Counted from the first letter of the stretch, positions 50,447 to 59,280 are shown. The stretch is 64,000 nt of DNA from Labilithrix luteola (GCF_001263205.1 NZ_CP012333.1:1240001-1304000); one strand, 5' to 3'. A program made the numbers and translations. The notes: generated by a model not told the origin, from the sequence alone.

Positions 50447-50899
50447 ATGGCCCGCGAGGACGATCGCATCGAGAAGCTCATCGACGAGACCAACGCCGAA
50501 TCGTTCCCGGCGAGCGACCCGCCGGCTTGGACGCTCGGCGGCGAGCTGCGGCCCGATCTGGACGAACCCTCCACGCACGGAACGCACGCCCAGAGGCGCG
50601 AACCCGAAGTCTCTACCGTGAGGGTCACGGTGGTCGAATTCGTCGTACGGATGGCGACGATCGAAGGAGCGTCCGACGTGCCACGCCACGACGCTGCCGA
50701 TCGACACAGTCATCCGGGTCCTCACGCGCGCTGCGGGATCGGATGTTCCCAGCCCAGCGCTTCTCTCTGGGAGTGCGACGACGAGGGCGCCTATCTCGGC
50801 CCTCTCGAGAGCGGACATCGGCTCTGCTCGGAGGAGATCGCCGGCGTCGAGCGCGTCACCTCGACAATTGCAATCAGAAGTACTGCCAGCTCAAGTTGA
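50447..50899 (+). CDS. Small acidic protein with ESFPASDPPAW motif
   Basis: 150 residues from ATG 50447, with AGGAGG at 50434-50439. The N-terminus DRIEKLIDETNAESFPASDPPAWT carries a widespread short motif of unknown function, usually found in proteins of 60-90 residues. The remaining ~115 residues are less conserved, with several His, Cys and Pro residues (HSHPGPHARCGIGCSQPS) and no clear domain. The end overlaps the convergent beta-barrel gene by 26 bp, so the true stop could be questioned. It lies directly behind a sigma-54 promoter and is the best candidate target of the preceding activator. Confidence 0.7.
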   Translation: MAREDDRIEKLIDETNAESFPASDPPAWTLGGELRPDLDEPSTHGTHAQRREPEVSTVRVTVVEFVVRMATIEGASDVPRHDAADRHSHPGPHARCGIGCSQPSASLWECDDEGAYLGPLESGHRLCSEEIAGVERVTSTIAIRSTASSS

Positions 50900-51545
50900 G
50901 CGCGGCAGCCAGCGTGCTCGACTTCTCGAACTTCGAAGCGAACGTGTCGATGGCGAGCGTGAAGACGTGGTGGTTGCCCAATTCCGCGAACGCCCATCCC
51001 GCGCGGAGGTTGCCGCCGAAACCGACCTCGGTGTAGCGAACGTCACGCGACCCTTGCCGGTAGAGATCCGACGCGAGGACCGCGGCGCCAACGCCGCCGC
51101 CCACGAAGAAGCGGTCGCTCGGCCAGTACTGGAGCCCGGCGCCATAGAAACCGCTCACCGTCTGATACGACCTCTTGTGGTCGTCGTCGCGGAAGAACGA
51201 GGTGCCGGCCATGCGTCCAAGGAGAGCAACCTTGGGCGAAACGAACCCTCCCATGCTGAGCGAGAGTGGCGCGAGCCCGATGTTGGAGTGCTCGCGATCG
51301 CCCACGTCGCTCGAGAGCGAAGTCTGAGAGACGCCGACTCCGAGCTCCATGGTGAAGCCGTGGCGGACGTACGGCGCCGTCGATTCCGAGGGAGGCGCCT
51401 CGTAGGCAGCCGCGGGAGCCGCGGCCCTGGTTGCGGGCGCCGGCTCTTCGGCAGGCTTGGATTCCTCTTGGGCGAACGCGTTGGTTGACGAAGCAAGAAG
51501 TCCGAGAGCAACGAAAGCGGCGGAGCTTGACGCGTGAAGGCGCAT
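50874..51545 (-). CDS. Outer-membrane beta-barrel protein
   Basis: 223 residues from ATG 51545. The signal peptide HASSSAAFVALGLLASSTNAFAQ leads to a Glu/Pro/Ala-rich linker. From about residue 65 the chain shows alternating strands (GFTMELGVGVSQTSLSS, APLSLSMGGFVSPKVALLGRMAG, FYGAGLQYWPSDRFFVGGGVGAAVL), with aromatic residues at the ends and a final LNLSWQYF, the C-terminal signature of outer-membrane proteins. It is likely an eight-stranded barrel of unknown role. It lies downstream of a Ser/Thr kinase gene on the same strand. Confidence 0.85.
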   Translation of the reverse strand: MRLHASSSAAFVALGLLASSTNAFAQEESKPAEEPAPATRAAAPAAAYEAPPSESTAPYVRHGFTMELGVGVSQTSLSSDVGDREHSNIGLAPLSLSMGGFVSPKVALLGRMAGTSFFRDDDHKRSYQTVSGFYGAGLQYWPSDRFFVGGGVGAAVLASDLYRQGSRDVRYTEVGFGGNLRAGWAFAELGNHHVFTLAIDTFASKFEKSSTLAAALNLSWQYF

Positions 51546-51771
51546 GATGGCGCGCTCTCGAGCAACGCTCGTGCCTACATGCGCCGCGCGCACCGGCGTT
51601 GGTCTTCCAACGACTGGCGCCCGCGCCATCGAGAGCAATTCACCGTGTTTCGACCTGCGCCCAATCCTCTTGGACCTCTGTGGACTCCGCGCAACGAAGC
51701 CGGACTCCGTGCACTGCGGTTCACGGAACCGTGAACATGGCGATGGCGCCAGCACGGGGAACGCTCGGACG

Positions 51772-53391
51772 TCAGAGATCCGCTGCCGACAACTCCTGCG
51801 GCTTCGCCTCGGGTGCCGCCGACGATGGGTCGGACGGGGAATCCGCCGGCGCCTCCGGTTCGGGCAACGGCTTCGACTCGTGCGGAGGGGACTCGCCGCG
51901 GTGCACCGGGCCGAGCTCGATCTCGGGAGCACTCGACGCAGCCGGCATGGTCGGCATGTGCATGGGCGCAGGCAGCGGCCGGGTCGAAGCGTTCGGTCGC
52001 ATTGGCTTCGTCGGGCGTGGTGGTAGGGAGGCGCTCGGCGCCTTGCTCGTCGGCGTGAGAACCTCGCGCGGATGCACTACCGGTACGGGCATCGACGGCA
52101 CCTGGGGCGCGACGCGCGATGCCTCGGCCGACGGCTCGAGTGCAGAGTCGATGGTGGCGGTGCCCGGCACCGAGAGCTCGTCGTGCTGGCCGTTGGACAC
52201 GAAGCCCGCGAGCGACGGCCATCCGGAAGCTCTCGCGAACGCTGCCTGACGAACGCCGGAGAGCGCGAACGCCACGATGGCTGCGGCCGCCGGCACGACG
52301 AGCCATGCGCGACGGCGACGCTTCGTACGCACGTGTTCGGACTCCAGGGTCGTCAGCGACGCGAGAAGCGAAGCCTTCGAAGACGCGGTATCCACCGCGA
52401 CGGAGTGCCCGCTGTCGACCATCGTATCGCCGAGGGACGTGGCCGCGCCGACGGCAACGACCGTTCGCGGCGAAGGCGACGAGACACTTTCGACGATGAG
52501 CGCTTGCTGCCAGGCCAGCACCGCCTCCTTCATGGCCGACGCCGACGGGTAGCGATCGTCGAGCTCCTTGCTCATCGCCTTCGTCACGATCTCGGCGAGC
52601 ATCGGATCGACGTTGGGCATGCGCTCCGTGAGCGGCGGCGCCGGCTCGAGCGCGATGCGGAAGAGAAGCTGCTGGACGTTCTGCCCATCGAACGGCGGCT
52701 CTCCACAGGCAGCCTCGTAGAGAATGGCGCCCAGCGAGTAGAGGTCCGATCGATGGTCGACGAGATGCATGGCTCCGCGCGCCTGCTCGGGCGACATGTA
52801 CATCGGCGTGCCGAGCATCACGCCCTCTTGCGTGGGCGCGCGCAGGAAGTCACCGCTCTCGAGCGGGTCGCCGTCGAGAATCTCGTTCTCGCGCACGAGC
52901 AGCTTCGAGATCCCGAAGTCGACGAGCTTCACGAAGTCCTGCTTGTCGCGCGTGGTGAGCACGATGTTGTCGGGCTTCAGGTCGCGATGGACGACCCCCG
53001 CCTCGTGCACGGCCACGAGCGCGTCGAGAATCTGCAGCGCGAGATCGGCGAGGGTGCGATCCGGAAAGGTGCGAACGCGCTCGAGGCGTCGCGAGAGCGT
53101 TTCGCCGTCGAGGAACTCACTCACCATGAAGGTCTCGCCGGTGTCTTGCTCGCCGAAATCGTAGACGTCGGCGACGTGCGCCGACGTGATTCGGGCTGCA
53201 ACGCGCGCCTCGAGCTCGAAGCGCGCCGAGAGGACCTCGTTGCCGGCCGCTTGAGGGCGCAAAACCTTGACCGCCACACGCTTGCCGATGCGCGTGTTGA
53301 CGCCCTCGTAGACTTCGCCGATTCCCCCTTCTGCGATGAGACGGGAGATGCAGTACTTGCCTTCGAGAATCTGACCTTCGGAGAGCGGCAT
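51772..53391 (-). CDS. Membrane-bound Ser/Thr protein kinase
   Basis: 539 residues from ATG 53391; an upstream ATG at 53454 is in frame but gives a non-conserved leader. Glycine loop AEGGIGEVYEG at 20-30, lysine K42, HRDLKPDN and DFG (VDFGISKLL) are intact, followed by SPEQARG. All catalytic residues are present. A membrane helix follows RTKRRRRAW at ~363-385. The remaining ~150 residues are Pro/Ser-rich, extracytoplasmic and without a recognised sensor domain. It lies upstream of the beta-barrel gene and downstream, on the other strand, of no regulator. The substrate is unknown. Confidence 0.92.
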   Translation of the reverse strand: MPLSEGQILEGKYCISRLIAEGGIGEVYEGVNTRIGKRVAVKVLRPQAAGNEVLSARFELEARVAARITSAHVADVYDFGEQDTGETFMVSEFLDGETLSRRLERVRTFPDRTLADLALQILDALVAVHEAGVVHRDLKPDNIVLTTRDKQDFVKLVDFGISKLLVRENEILDGDPLESGDFLRAPTQEGVMLGTPMYMSPEQARGAMHLVDHRSDLYSLGAILYEAACGEPPFDGQNVQQLLFRIALEPAPPLTERMPNVDPMLAEIVTKAMSKELDDRYPSASAMKEAVLAWQQALIVESVSSPSPRTVVAVGAATSLGDTMVDSGHSVAVDTASSKASLLASLTTLESEHVRTKRRRRAWLVVPAAAAIVAFALSGVRQAAFARASGWPSLAGFVSNGQHDELSVPGTATIDSALEPSAEASRVAPQVPSMPVPVVHPREVLTPTSKAPSASLPPRPTKPMRPNASTRPLPAPMHMPTMPAASSAPEIELGPVHRGESPPHESKPLPEPEAPADSPSDPSSAAPEAKPQELSAADL

Positions 53392-53570
53392 GGCGGTGAC
53401 ATGCTCCAAAGCAGCCACCGTGCCAGCGCATTGCGCGTAGCAAACGCCCTTCATTTACGCGGTGTTCGTCACACAGCAACGATCATGAAGAGCCGTGCAG
53501 TTTCAGCCTGACTCGAATGAGCGGGCCAATTTGGCCAGTTGACGAACGCTACGAACGATCGTCCTTGCGC

Positions 53571-54821
53571 TCACGATGCGCAGCGAGTCGCGGCACCGTC
53601 GCGCGTGTGAGCGCTCGCATAGTCCTCGATCGTGACCGCATTCGCGGCTTGCTCCACACGTCGCTTCAACCGCGAGTAGAACCAGCCGAGAGCCATCTGC
53701 GGCAGGTGAGGCAGCACGCGCAGCATCAACGTCTGCACCCACAGCCCTTCCTTGCTTCGCACGATCATGTGCTTGATCGCTTCGCGGCCGAGCTCCTGGT
53801 TCTCGTTCACGTAGCCACGCATCACACGCTCGTAGTTCTCGAACGCACGCACGTGATCGCCATCCGCGGCAGCGAGCTCGCCAGCGAGAACGTACGCACC
53901 AACCACCGCCTGGCTCGAGCCCTGCCCCGAGGCGAGCGACGGCGCATAGCCGGCATCACCGAGCAGAACGACGCGACCATTCGACCAGCGGTCGATCTGG
54001 ATCTGCGCCACGCGATCGAAATAGAAGTCCGGCGTGCGCTCCATGGCCTCGAGCAGGCGCGGGATCTCCCATGCTTCACCACCGAAGACGTCTCGCAGAA
54101 TTCGCTTCTGCGCGCCGAGGTCCCGCCGATCGTGCGCGACGGGCTCGGACGCGAAGAGAAAGAGAGCGCGTGCCTCGTTGTCACCACGCGTGCTGTACAC
54201 GTTGGCGGTCTTTCCCGGCGAGACGTACACGCGCTCCGATCGATCGAGATCGAGATGATTCGGAACGGTGAAGATCGAAACGTAGGCGCCGAAGTCGCGG
54301 ATGAACTCCGACTCCTCGCCGAAGACGAGCGAGCGCACGTTGGAGTGCATGCCGTCGGCGCCGATGACCAGATCGAAATCGCGCGGCTCGCCCTTCTCGA
54401 AGACGACGCAAACACGCTCCGGGCCCTGCACGATCGCAGTGATCGAATCGCCGAAGACGTACTCGATGCCGTCTTGCGCGCGTTCGAACAGAAGGCGCGC
54501 GAGTGTACCGCGCATGATCTCCACGTCGGCCGACTCGTGGAGACCGAAGAGCTCGGCGCTCACGGTGGCGAACGTCTTCCCCGTGGCGTCGACGAACGAC
54601 GCGCCTTGCATGTCCGTGCAGGCACCACGAATGGCTTCGAGGATCCCCATTCGCGAAGCCACCTCGATCGCGGCGCCGCGCAGATCGACCTTGTAGCCGC
54701 CTTCTCGAATGGCGGGCGCGCGCTCGATGACCGTCGGCCGAAAGCCATGCTTGCGCAGCCAATAGGCCACCGAGAGGCCGGCGACGCTGGCCCCGGAAAT
54801 GAGCACCGTCGGATTCTTCAC
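53571..54821 (-). CDS. FAD-dependent monooxygenase
   Basis: 416 residues from GTG 54821. The Rossmann FAD-binding site is ISGASVAGLSVAYWLRK at 8-24; LVIGADGMHSNVRS is the DG motif and VVLLGDAGYAPS the GD motif contacting the riboflavin ribityl chain. It belongs to the class A flavoprotein hydroxylases (TetX/PHBH group), which use NAD(P)H and O2 to hydroxylate aromatic or antibiotic substrates. The C-terminal ~60 residues are helical. It is divergent from a TetR-family gene with a strong operator between them, so it is probably induced by its substrate. Resistance or catabolism cannot be told apart. Confidence 0.92.
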   Translation of the reverse strand: MKNPTVLISGASVAGLSVAYWLRKHGFRPTVIERAPAIREGGYKVDLRGAAIEVASRMGILEAIRGACTDMQGASFVDATGKTFATVSAELFGLHESADVEIMRGTLARLLFERAQDGIEYVFGDSITAIVQGPERVCVVFEKGEPRDFDLVIGADGMHSNVRSLVFGEESEFIRDFGAYVSIFTVPNHLDLDRSERVYVSPGKTANVYSTRGDNEARALFLFASEPVAHDRRDLGAQKRILRDVFGGEAWEIPRLLEAMERTPDFYFDRVAQIQIDRWSNGRVVLLGDAGYAPSLASGQGSSQAVVGAYVLAGELAAADGDHVRAFENYERVMRGYVNENQELGREAIKHMIVRSKEGLWVQTLMLRVLPHLPQMALGWFYSRLKRRVEQAANAVTIEDYASAHTRDGAATRCAS

Positions 54822-54891
54822 GCGCGCGCTCCCATGCTCCCGCCGTTCGAGAGCGCGGCCGTCGGGAAAGTGTTCGGCGCGGACACGATAT

Positions 54892-54908
54892 TGTGTACGC
54901 TATACACA
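54892..54908. promoter_or_regulatory. Candidate TetR-type operator
   Basis: TGTGTA-N5-TACACA is a perfect 6-bp inverted repeat. It ends 6 bp before the TetR start codon and lies between divergent genes, the standard place for control of both. It overlaps TATACA, a possible -10 element. Confidence 0.7.
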
Positions 54909-54914
54909 GAAACG

Positions 54915-55736
54915 ATGACGGTCAAGCGACGCCCGACCAGCCGTCCGCGCACACGGCGCGCGCCCGCGCCCGACGAATTGCCGCGAAACACGCCCTTTCG
55001 CGAAGATTCGCCCTCCGTCGCGCTGCTCTGGCGGGACGACGAGAGACGACGGCGCGGTCCGAAGCCCGGTCTCGACGTCGAGCGCATTGCACGCGCCGCC
55101 ATCGCCATCGCCGACGCCGAAGGACTCGCCGCCGTCTCGATGCAGCGCATCGCGAGCGAGTTCGACTTCACGACCATGTCGCTCTACCGGTACGTGCCGG
55201 GGAAGGCGGAGCTGCTCGAGCTCATGATCGACGTGGCCATGGGCAAGGCCCCCAACGTCCGCGAGGCCGGTCCTGGCTGGCGTCCGCGCCTCGAACGCTG
55301 GGCGCGCGAGATCTCGGCGCTCTACCACGCGCACCCGTGGGCGCTCGACGTCACGAACCGACTGCGCGTGCTCGGTCCCAATGAGTTCGACTGGATGAAC
55401 GCCGGCGTCGAAGCTCTCGCGGATACCGGGCTCACCGGACCGGAGATCTTCGACGCGCTCCTCGTTCTCTCGGGGCACGTGCGGATCATCGCTCGCTATG
55501 CAGAGGAGCCTTCGCCCGAAGAGCTGCGAGATCCTTCTCTCGTCACGCGGGATGACTGGGAAGCAGGGGTCGAGCGAATGCTCCTCGCCCACGGCGATCG
55601 CTACCCGGCCCTCGCCGACATCGTGAAGCAGGGCGCCTTCCGCAACGACACCGGCGACGGCTGGGAGTTCGGCCTCCGCTGCGTGCTCGACGGGATCGCC
55701 GTGCGCATCGCGGAACGCCAGGGCGCGCGGCCGTGA
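54915..55736 (+). CDS. TetR-family transcriptional regulator
   Basis: 273 residues from ATG 54915. After a basic leader the helix-turn-helix covers ~55-100 (LDVERIARAAIAIADAEGLAAVSMQRIASEFDFTTMSLYRYVPGKAELLELMIDVAMG), a standard TetR DNA-binding region. The C-terminal ~165 residues form the helical ligand-binding domain, of the tetracycline-repressor-like C-terminal type. It is divergent from the flavin monooxygenase gene and flanks a perfect dyad, so it likely represses both its own gene and the monooxygenase gene until a drug or aromatic ligand binds. Confidence 0.93.
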   Translation: MTVKRRPTSRPRTRRAPAPDELPRNTPFREDSPSVALLWRDDERRRRGPKPGLDVERIARAAIAIADAEGLAAVSMQRIASEFDFTTMSLYRYVPGKAELLELMIDVAMGKAPNVREAGPGWRPRLERWAREISALYHAHPWALDVTNRLRVLGPNEFDWMNAGVEALADTGLTGPEIFDALLVLSGHVRIIARYAEEPSPEELRDPSLVTRDDWEAGVERMLLAHGDRYPALADIVKQGAFRNDTGDGWEFGLRCVLDGIAVRIAERQGARP

Positions 55737-55746
55737 GGACGAGCCT

Positions 55747-56544
55747 CTACTGGAGGCAGCAAAGCGAGCCCGTCCACTTCTTGCCGGTGCCGTAGCAGCT
55801 GCTGTAGGACCCGGCGACGCAGGTGGCGACGCCGGCGAGGCAGCACGCCGAGCCCGTCCACTTCATTCCCGTGCCCGAGCAGCTGCTGTACGTCCCATCG
55901 ACGCACGTCTGGGTACCGTCGAGGCAGCAAAGCGAGCCCGTCCACTTCATCCCCGTGCCCGAGCAGCTGCTGTACGTTCCCTCGGTGCACGTCGACGTGC
56001 TGGCGACGCAGCACAGGCTCCCTGTCCAGTCGAGGCCCGTGCCGGAGCAGCTGCTGTACGTCCCCGCGACACACTGCGTGAGGCCGGCCGAAGAGCCGCT
56101 CGAACCTGAGGAGCCGCTCGAGCCCGAAGACCCCGACGAGCCACCCGAGCCCGACGAACCCGACGAGCCCGACGAGCCGCAGAACGAGCTCTTGTAGCGC
56201 TCACATCCGACGTCCGCGTCGCAGACCCCATCGGCGCAAGCGCCTGCGAGGAAGGACGTCCCGTCGTCGCACGTGCAGCACTTCGGCTTGCACGAGGAAA
56301 CCGTGGAGCAGGACGTGCCGTCCGGCGACGAGCCCGTGAGCTTGGAGGGCGACGAGGGGCAGCTTCCGTTCACACGCTCGGCGTCGGTGATGATGGTGGA
56401 GTCGTTTGACGAGGAGCCCGAACTCGTCTTGCCGTCGCTCTTGGCGGCGCCTCCGTCTCCGCCGCCCGAGACGACTCCGCTGCTGCAAGCCATGATCAAC
56501 GACGACCCGACGACACACGAAACGAGGATGGAAAGGACGCGCAT
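55747..56544 (-). CDS. Lipoprotein with four tandem Cys-rich repeats
   Basis: 265 residues from ATG 56544. The signal peptide RVLSILVSCVVGSSLIMAC has a lipobox. A Ser/Gly linker and a Cys-rich block (CKPKCCTCDDG) follow, then a Gly-Ser-Ser linker of ~30 residues. The C-terminal ~110 residues are three copies of 28 residues plus a shorter fourth, each CxxGTYSSCSGTGxxWTGSLCC-like, with paired cysteines that should form disulfides. Each unit is 84 bp. The protein is probably on the cell surface; a binding or structural role is inferred. It is divergent from the Vps62-like gene. Confidence 0.85.
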   Translation of the reverse strand: MRVLSILVSCVVGSSLIMACSSGVVSGGGDGGAAKSDGKTSSGSSSNDSTIITDAERVNGSCPSSPSKLTGSSPDGTSCSTVSSCKPKCCTCDDGTSFLAGACADGVCDADVGCERYKSSFCGSSGSSGSSGSGGSSGSSGSSGSSGSSGSSAGLTQCVAGTYSSCSGTGLDWTGSLCCVASTSTCTEGTYSSCSGTGMKWTGSLCCLDGTQTCVDGTYSSCSGTGMKWTGSACCLAGVATCVAGSYSSCYGTGKKWTGSLCCLQ

Positions 56545-56744
56545 GATGTTCGACTCCGCGATGGGATGCGCGCCCATCGCAACGGTCGTGCCGCTGCGCG
56601 GGCAACCTGGTTTCCTGCCCTTTCTCGACGATCATGACGAGCGGCGCGCAAGGACTGGCGCTAGCCGCGCCGAGGAGGCGCCCACGCGAAGCGCCGGATT
56701 GGCGCAACGTGCACAGCGGGCGCCACCCTGCCGCGTTGCGAAAG

Positions 56745-59249
56745 ATGGACTCAGGCCCAACTTCGTCGGCGGTGGAGGCGCGGCGGTTCCTCGTGACGCT
56801 CGCGGCGGGCCTGTCGACGCTCGCCACGACGTGCCGCGCCGAGGCGCAGCATGTCCCACGGGAGACGTACCTCCGTTACGTGCCCATCGGCTACCCATCC
56901 ATCGTACGCGCAACGCCGGAGACCGAACGCTTCGGGCTCTACGACACCTCGGGGGTCAGCGAGTACGTCGACGTGAACCCGAAGAACGGCATCGAGGACC
57001 GTCGCGACGCGTGGCTCTTGGCGCTGTCCGTCCGGTTCTCCCCGTTCATGGTGCGCAATACGACCTCGGTACCGATGGATTGGAAGCGATTCATCCGAAG
57101 CCAACGAGACTTCCCGCTGACGATCGACACGTGGAACGTCGCACGCTCTCCTGCGACCCTCACGGCCACGAATACGATCGACTTCAAGCGTCTCGACCAA
57201 GGAACCTGCGCCGACGACGAGACGTCCGATGACTGCGCCCTCGAGCGGCTCTCGCAGCGGTTCGACCCGGACTCGACGATGAGCGAATGGGCGCAGAGTG
57301 CGACGATGAACCCGGAGCGGCAGCCGTTCTCGGTGCTCTTCTTCGACTTCCCCGGCGACGGGCCGACCACGTGGCACGAGGAGTACAACGAGCGCTTCTC
57401 CCACCAGCTGCCGCCGAAGTATCGCGACTTCGCCAAGATCTACTCGCATCCGTTCATCAGCCGCCGCACGGATTCGAGGGTCGACACCTACGAGCTCGTT
57501 CTGCAGTACTGGTTCTTCTATCCGTTCAACGACGGCGGGAACAAGCACGCGGGCGACTGGGAGCACGTCAACGTCGTCGTCTCCCCTCGTTCGCTCGTCA
57601 CGCGCGGTCTCTACGCGAGCGAGCTCGAACAGCTCTTGAGGCGCCCCATCGACGCCTTCGACGGCGCCGATCCGCTCGTCATCAAGCGCGTCGAATACTA
57701 CTTCCATCACAACGTGATGACGCTCGACTACGCGCACCCCAACGCGTATGCATCGCGCGACCACTGGAAGCACGAGCTGCCCGAGGCCATCGGCGACCGC
57801 GCAGGAGAGAAGCGTATCTTCGAGGAGATCCGCAGGCGTGCGTTCCTCGACGAGGCGGAGACGAAGATCAACACGCACCCCATCGCGTTCATCGGCGGTG
57901 ACAGCAAGGGACTCGAGCTCCTTCTCCAGGCGCCGGGCTCGAAGAATCGAGACTCCCACGGCACGTATCCGTTACGTGGACTCTACAAGGACATCGGGCC
58001 CGCGGCTTCGGCCGAGGAGATCGATCAGGGCTTCGACCTGCGCGAACACTTCGGCGCCAAGACGAAGCCGTGGCCCGAGAACGTCGCGCGCTTCGACGAT
58101 GCGAAGCGCATCGAGGTCCTGCCCGACTGGGAACGCGTGATGCCGCTCATCCGCGACGATCCCGAATCGCGTCGCGAGTGGACCTGGATGACCCTCCCGG
58201 TGCATTGGGGCTACCCGGCAACCATCTCGCCGTTCGCCGGTGTCGTCTCGCATGCCGACACGGGAAACCTCTCACCGTTCGGGCCCACGTTCAATGGAGG
58301 CTGGAACGGCGTGGGCGCGACGAGCGGCTACTCGACGTACCTGCCTCATCGCATCCCGCGCACGTTTCCCATCTCGCCGCTCGACGCGATTCGCAACTCG
58401 TGGGGCTTCGCGAACATCCCGGCGCTCGCGCTGCTGAACCTTCCGCCGCTCGATCTCGTCTTCAAGCTGCTCCCGGCACCGCTGCTTGCCCTCGCCCACA
58501 CGCAATCGCCGATGTACTACCCGAAGGACGCGCCGCCGCGTCGCGTGGTGGGTCTCGGCATCGGCGTCACCACCCAGTTCTTGTCCGACAACGACTGGCC
58601 CCAGCTCTTCTTCAACACGCCGCAGCAGAGCGAGCTCTTTTCACGACTGGGGCTCGGGCCGGGCGGCCCCAACGCCACCGTCGAGGCCGTCAACTCGTTC
58701 GCGGACAACCCGACGTCTCCCGTCTTCCAGCTGGTCTTCTATCTCTCGGATCACTTCTCCGCCGAGAACACCTTCCGATACGCAGGCGCCAACGTCGGCG
58801 CCGATCTCGTTCTCAGGCCCACGAACGATTCGGCCGAGCTGCGCGGCAGGATCCACATGTACGAGTGGCAAGGAAGCATCCGCTACAGCTTCTTGCCCGG
58901 AAGGTTCCAGCCGTACGTCAAGCTCGGGTACGGCCTGAGCTGGTACCGCCTCGAAGACGTGACCGTCAACGGCACGCCCCTCTCCTCCTCGGCGCCCTGG
59001 ATTCGCAAGCCCTCGCTCGTACCGTTCCACAACCTCCTGCCAAACACCTGGCACTACGGCGCGGGCATCGAGTTTCTCGTGATCGACAATCCGCAGCCGC
59101 TCGGCTTCGGTGCATCGATCAAAGCAGAGTTCGTGATGCAGCATCACTCGCTGGGTCTTTCGACCCAAGAGCGCGCCTTCCTCGAAAACGAAGGTGGTCC
59201 CTTCATCGCGCGGCCGGCGGTGAACGCCGTGCTGATGTTCACGCTATGA
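56745..59249 (+). CDS. Exported protein: Vps62-like domain with C-terminal beta-barrel
   Basis: 834 residues from ATG 56745. The N-terminus EARRFLVTLAAGLSTLATTCRAEA looks like a signal peptide, perhaps twin-Arg. The middle part has VLQYWFFYPFNDGGNKHAGDWEHVNVVV, a motif of Vps62/DUF946-type proteins, and later DSKGLELLLQ and WGYPATISPFAG segments. From about residue 640 the chain changes to beta-strands (RRVVGLGIGVTTQFL, IHMYEWQGSIRYSFLPGRFQPYVKLGYGLSWY, WHYGAGIEFLVID) and ends in VNAVLMFTL, typical of an outer-membrane barrel. The fusion of a Vps62-like part to a barrel is unusual. Function is unknown. The last bases belong to a 14-bp tandem repeat. Confidence 0.8.
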   Translation: MDSGPTSSAVEARRFLVTLAAGLSTLATTCRAEAQHVPRETYLRYVPIGYPSIVRATPETERFGLYDTSGVSEYVDVNPKNGIEDRRDAWLLALSVRFSPFMVRNTTSVPMDWKRFIRSQRDFPLTIDTWNVARSPATLTATNTIDFKRLDQGTCADDETSDDCALERLSQRFDPDSTMSEWAQSATMNPERQPFSVLFFDFPGDGPTTWHEEYNERFSHQLPPKYRDFAKIYSHPFISRRTDSRVDTYELVLQYWFFYPFNDGGNKHAGDWEHVNVVVSPRSLVTRGLYASELEQLLRRPIDAFDGADPLVIKRVEYYFHHNVMTLDYAHPNAYASRDHWKHELPEAIGDRAGEKRIFEEIRRRAFLDEAETKINTHPIAFIGGDSKGLELLLQAPGSKNRDSHGTYPLRGLYKDIGPAASAEEIDQGFDLREHFGAKTKPWPENVARFDDAKRIEVLPDWERVMPLIRDDPESRREWTWMTLPVHWGYPATISPFAGVVSHADTGNLSPFGPTFNGGWNGVGATSGYSTYLPHRIPRTFPISPLDAIRNSWGFANIPALALLNLPPLDLVFKLLPAPLLALAHTQSPMYYPKDAPPRRVVGLGIGVTTQFLSDNDWPQLFFNTPQQSELFSRLGLGPGGPNATVEAVNSFADNPTSPVFQLVFYLSDHFSAENTFRYAGANVGADLVLRPTNDSAELRGRIHMYEWQGSIRYSFLPGRFQPYVKLGYGLSWYRLEDVTVNGTPLSSSAPWIRKPSLVPFHNLLPNTWHYGAGIEFLVIDNPQPLGFGASIKAEFVMQHHSLGLSTQERAFLENEGGPFIARPAVNAVLMFTL

Positions 59250-59278
59250 GGTTCACGCTATGAAGTTCACGCTTTGAG
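59237..59278 (+). repeat. Three tandem 14-bp copies across a stop codon
   Basis: GTTCACGCTATGAG, GTTCACGCTATGAA and GTTCACGCTTTGAG follow each other without a gap. The first contains the stop codon of the Vps62-like gene; the copies carry TGA in different frames because 14 is not a multiple of three. Confidence 0.95.
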
Positions 59279-59280
59279 CG

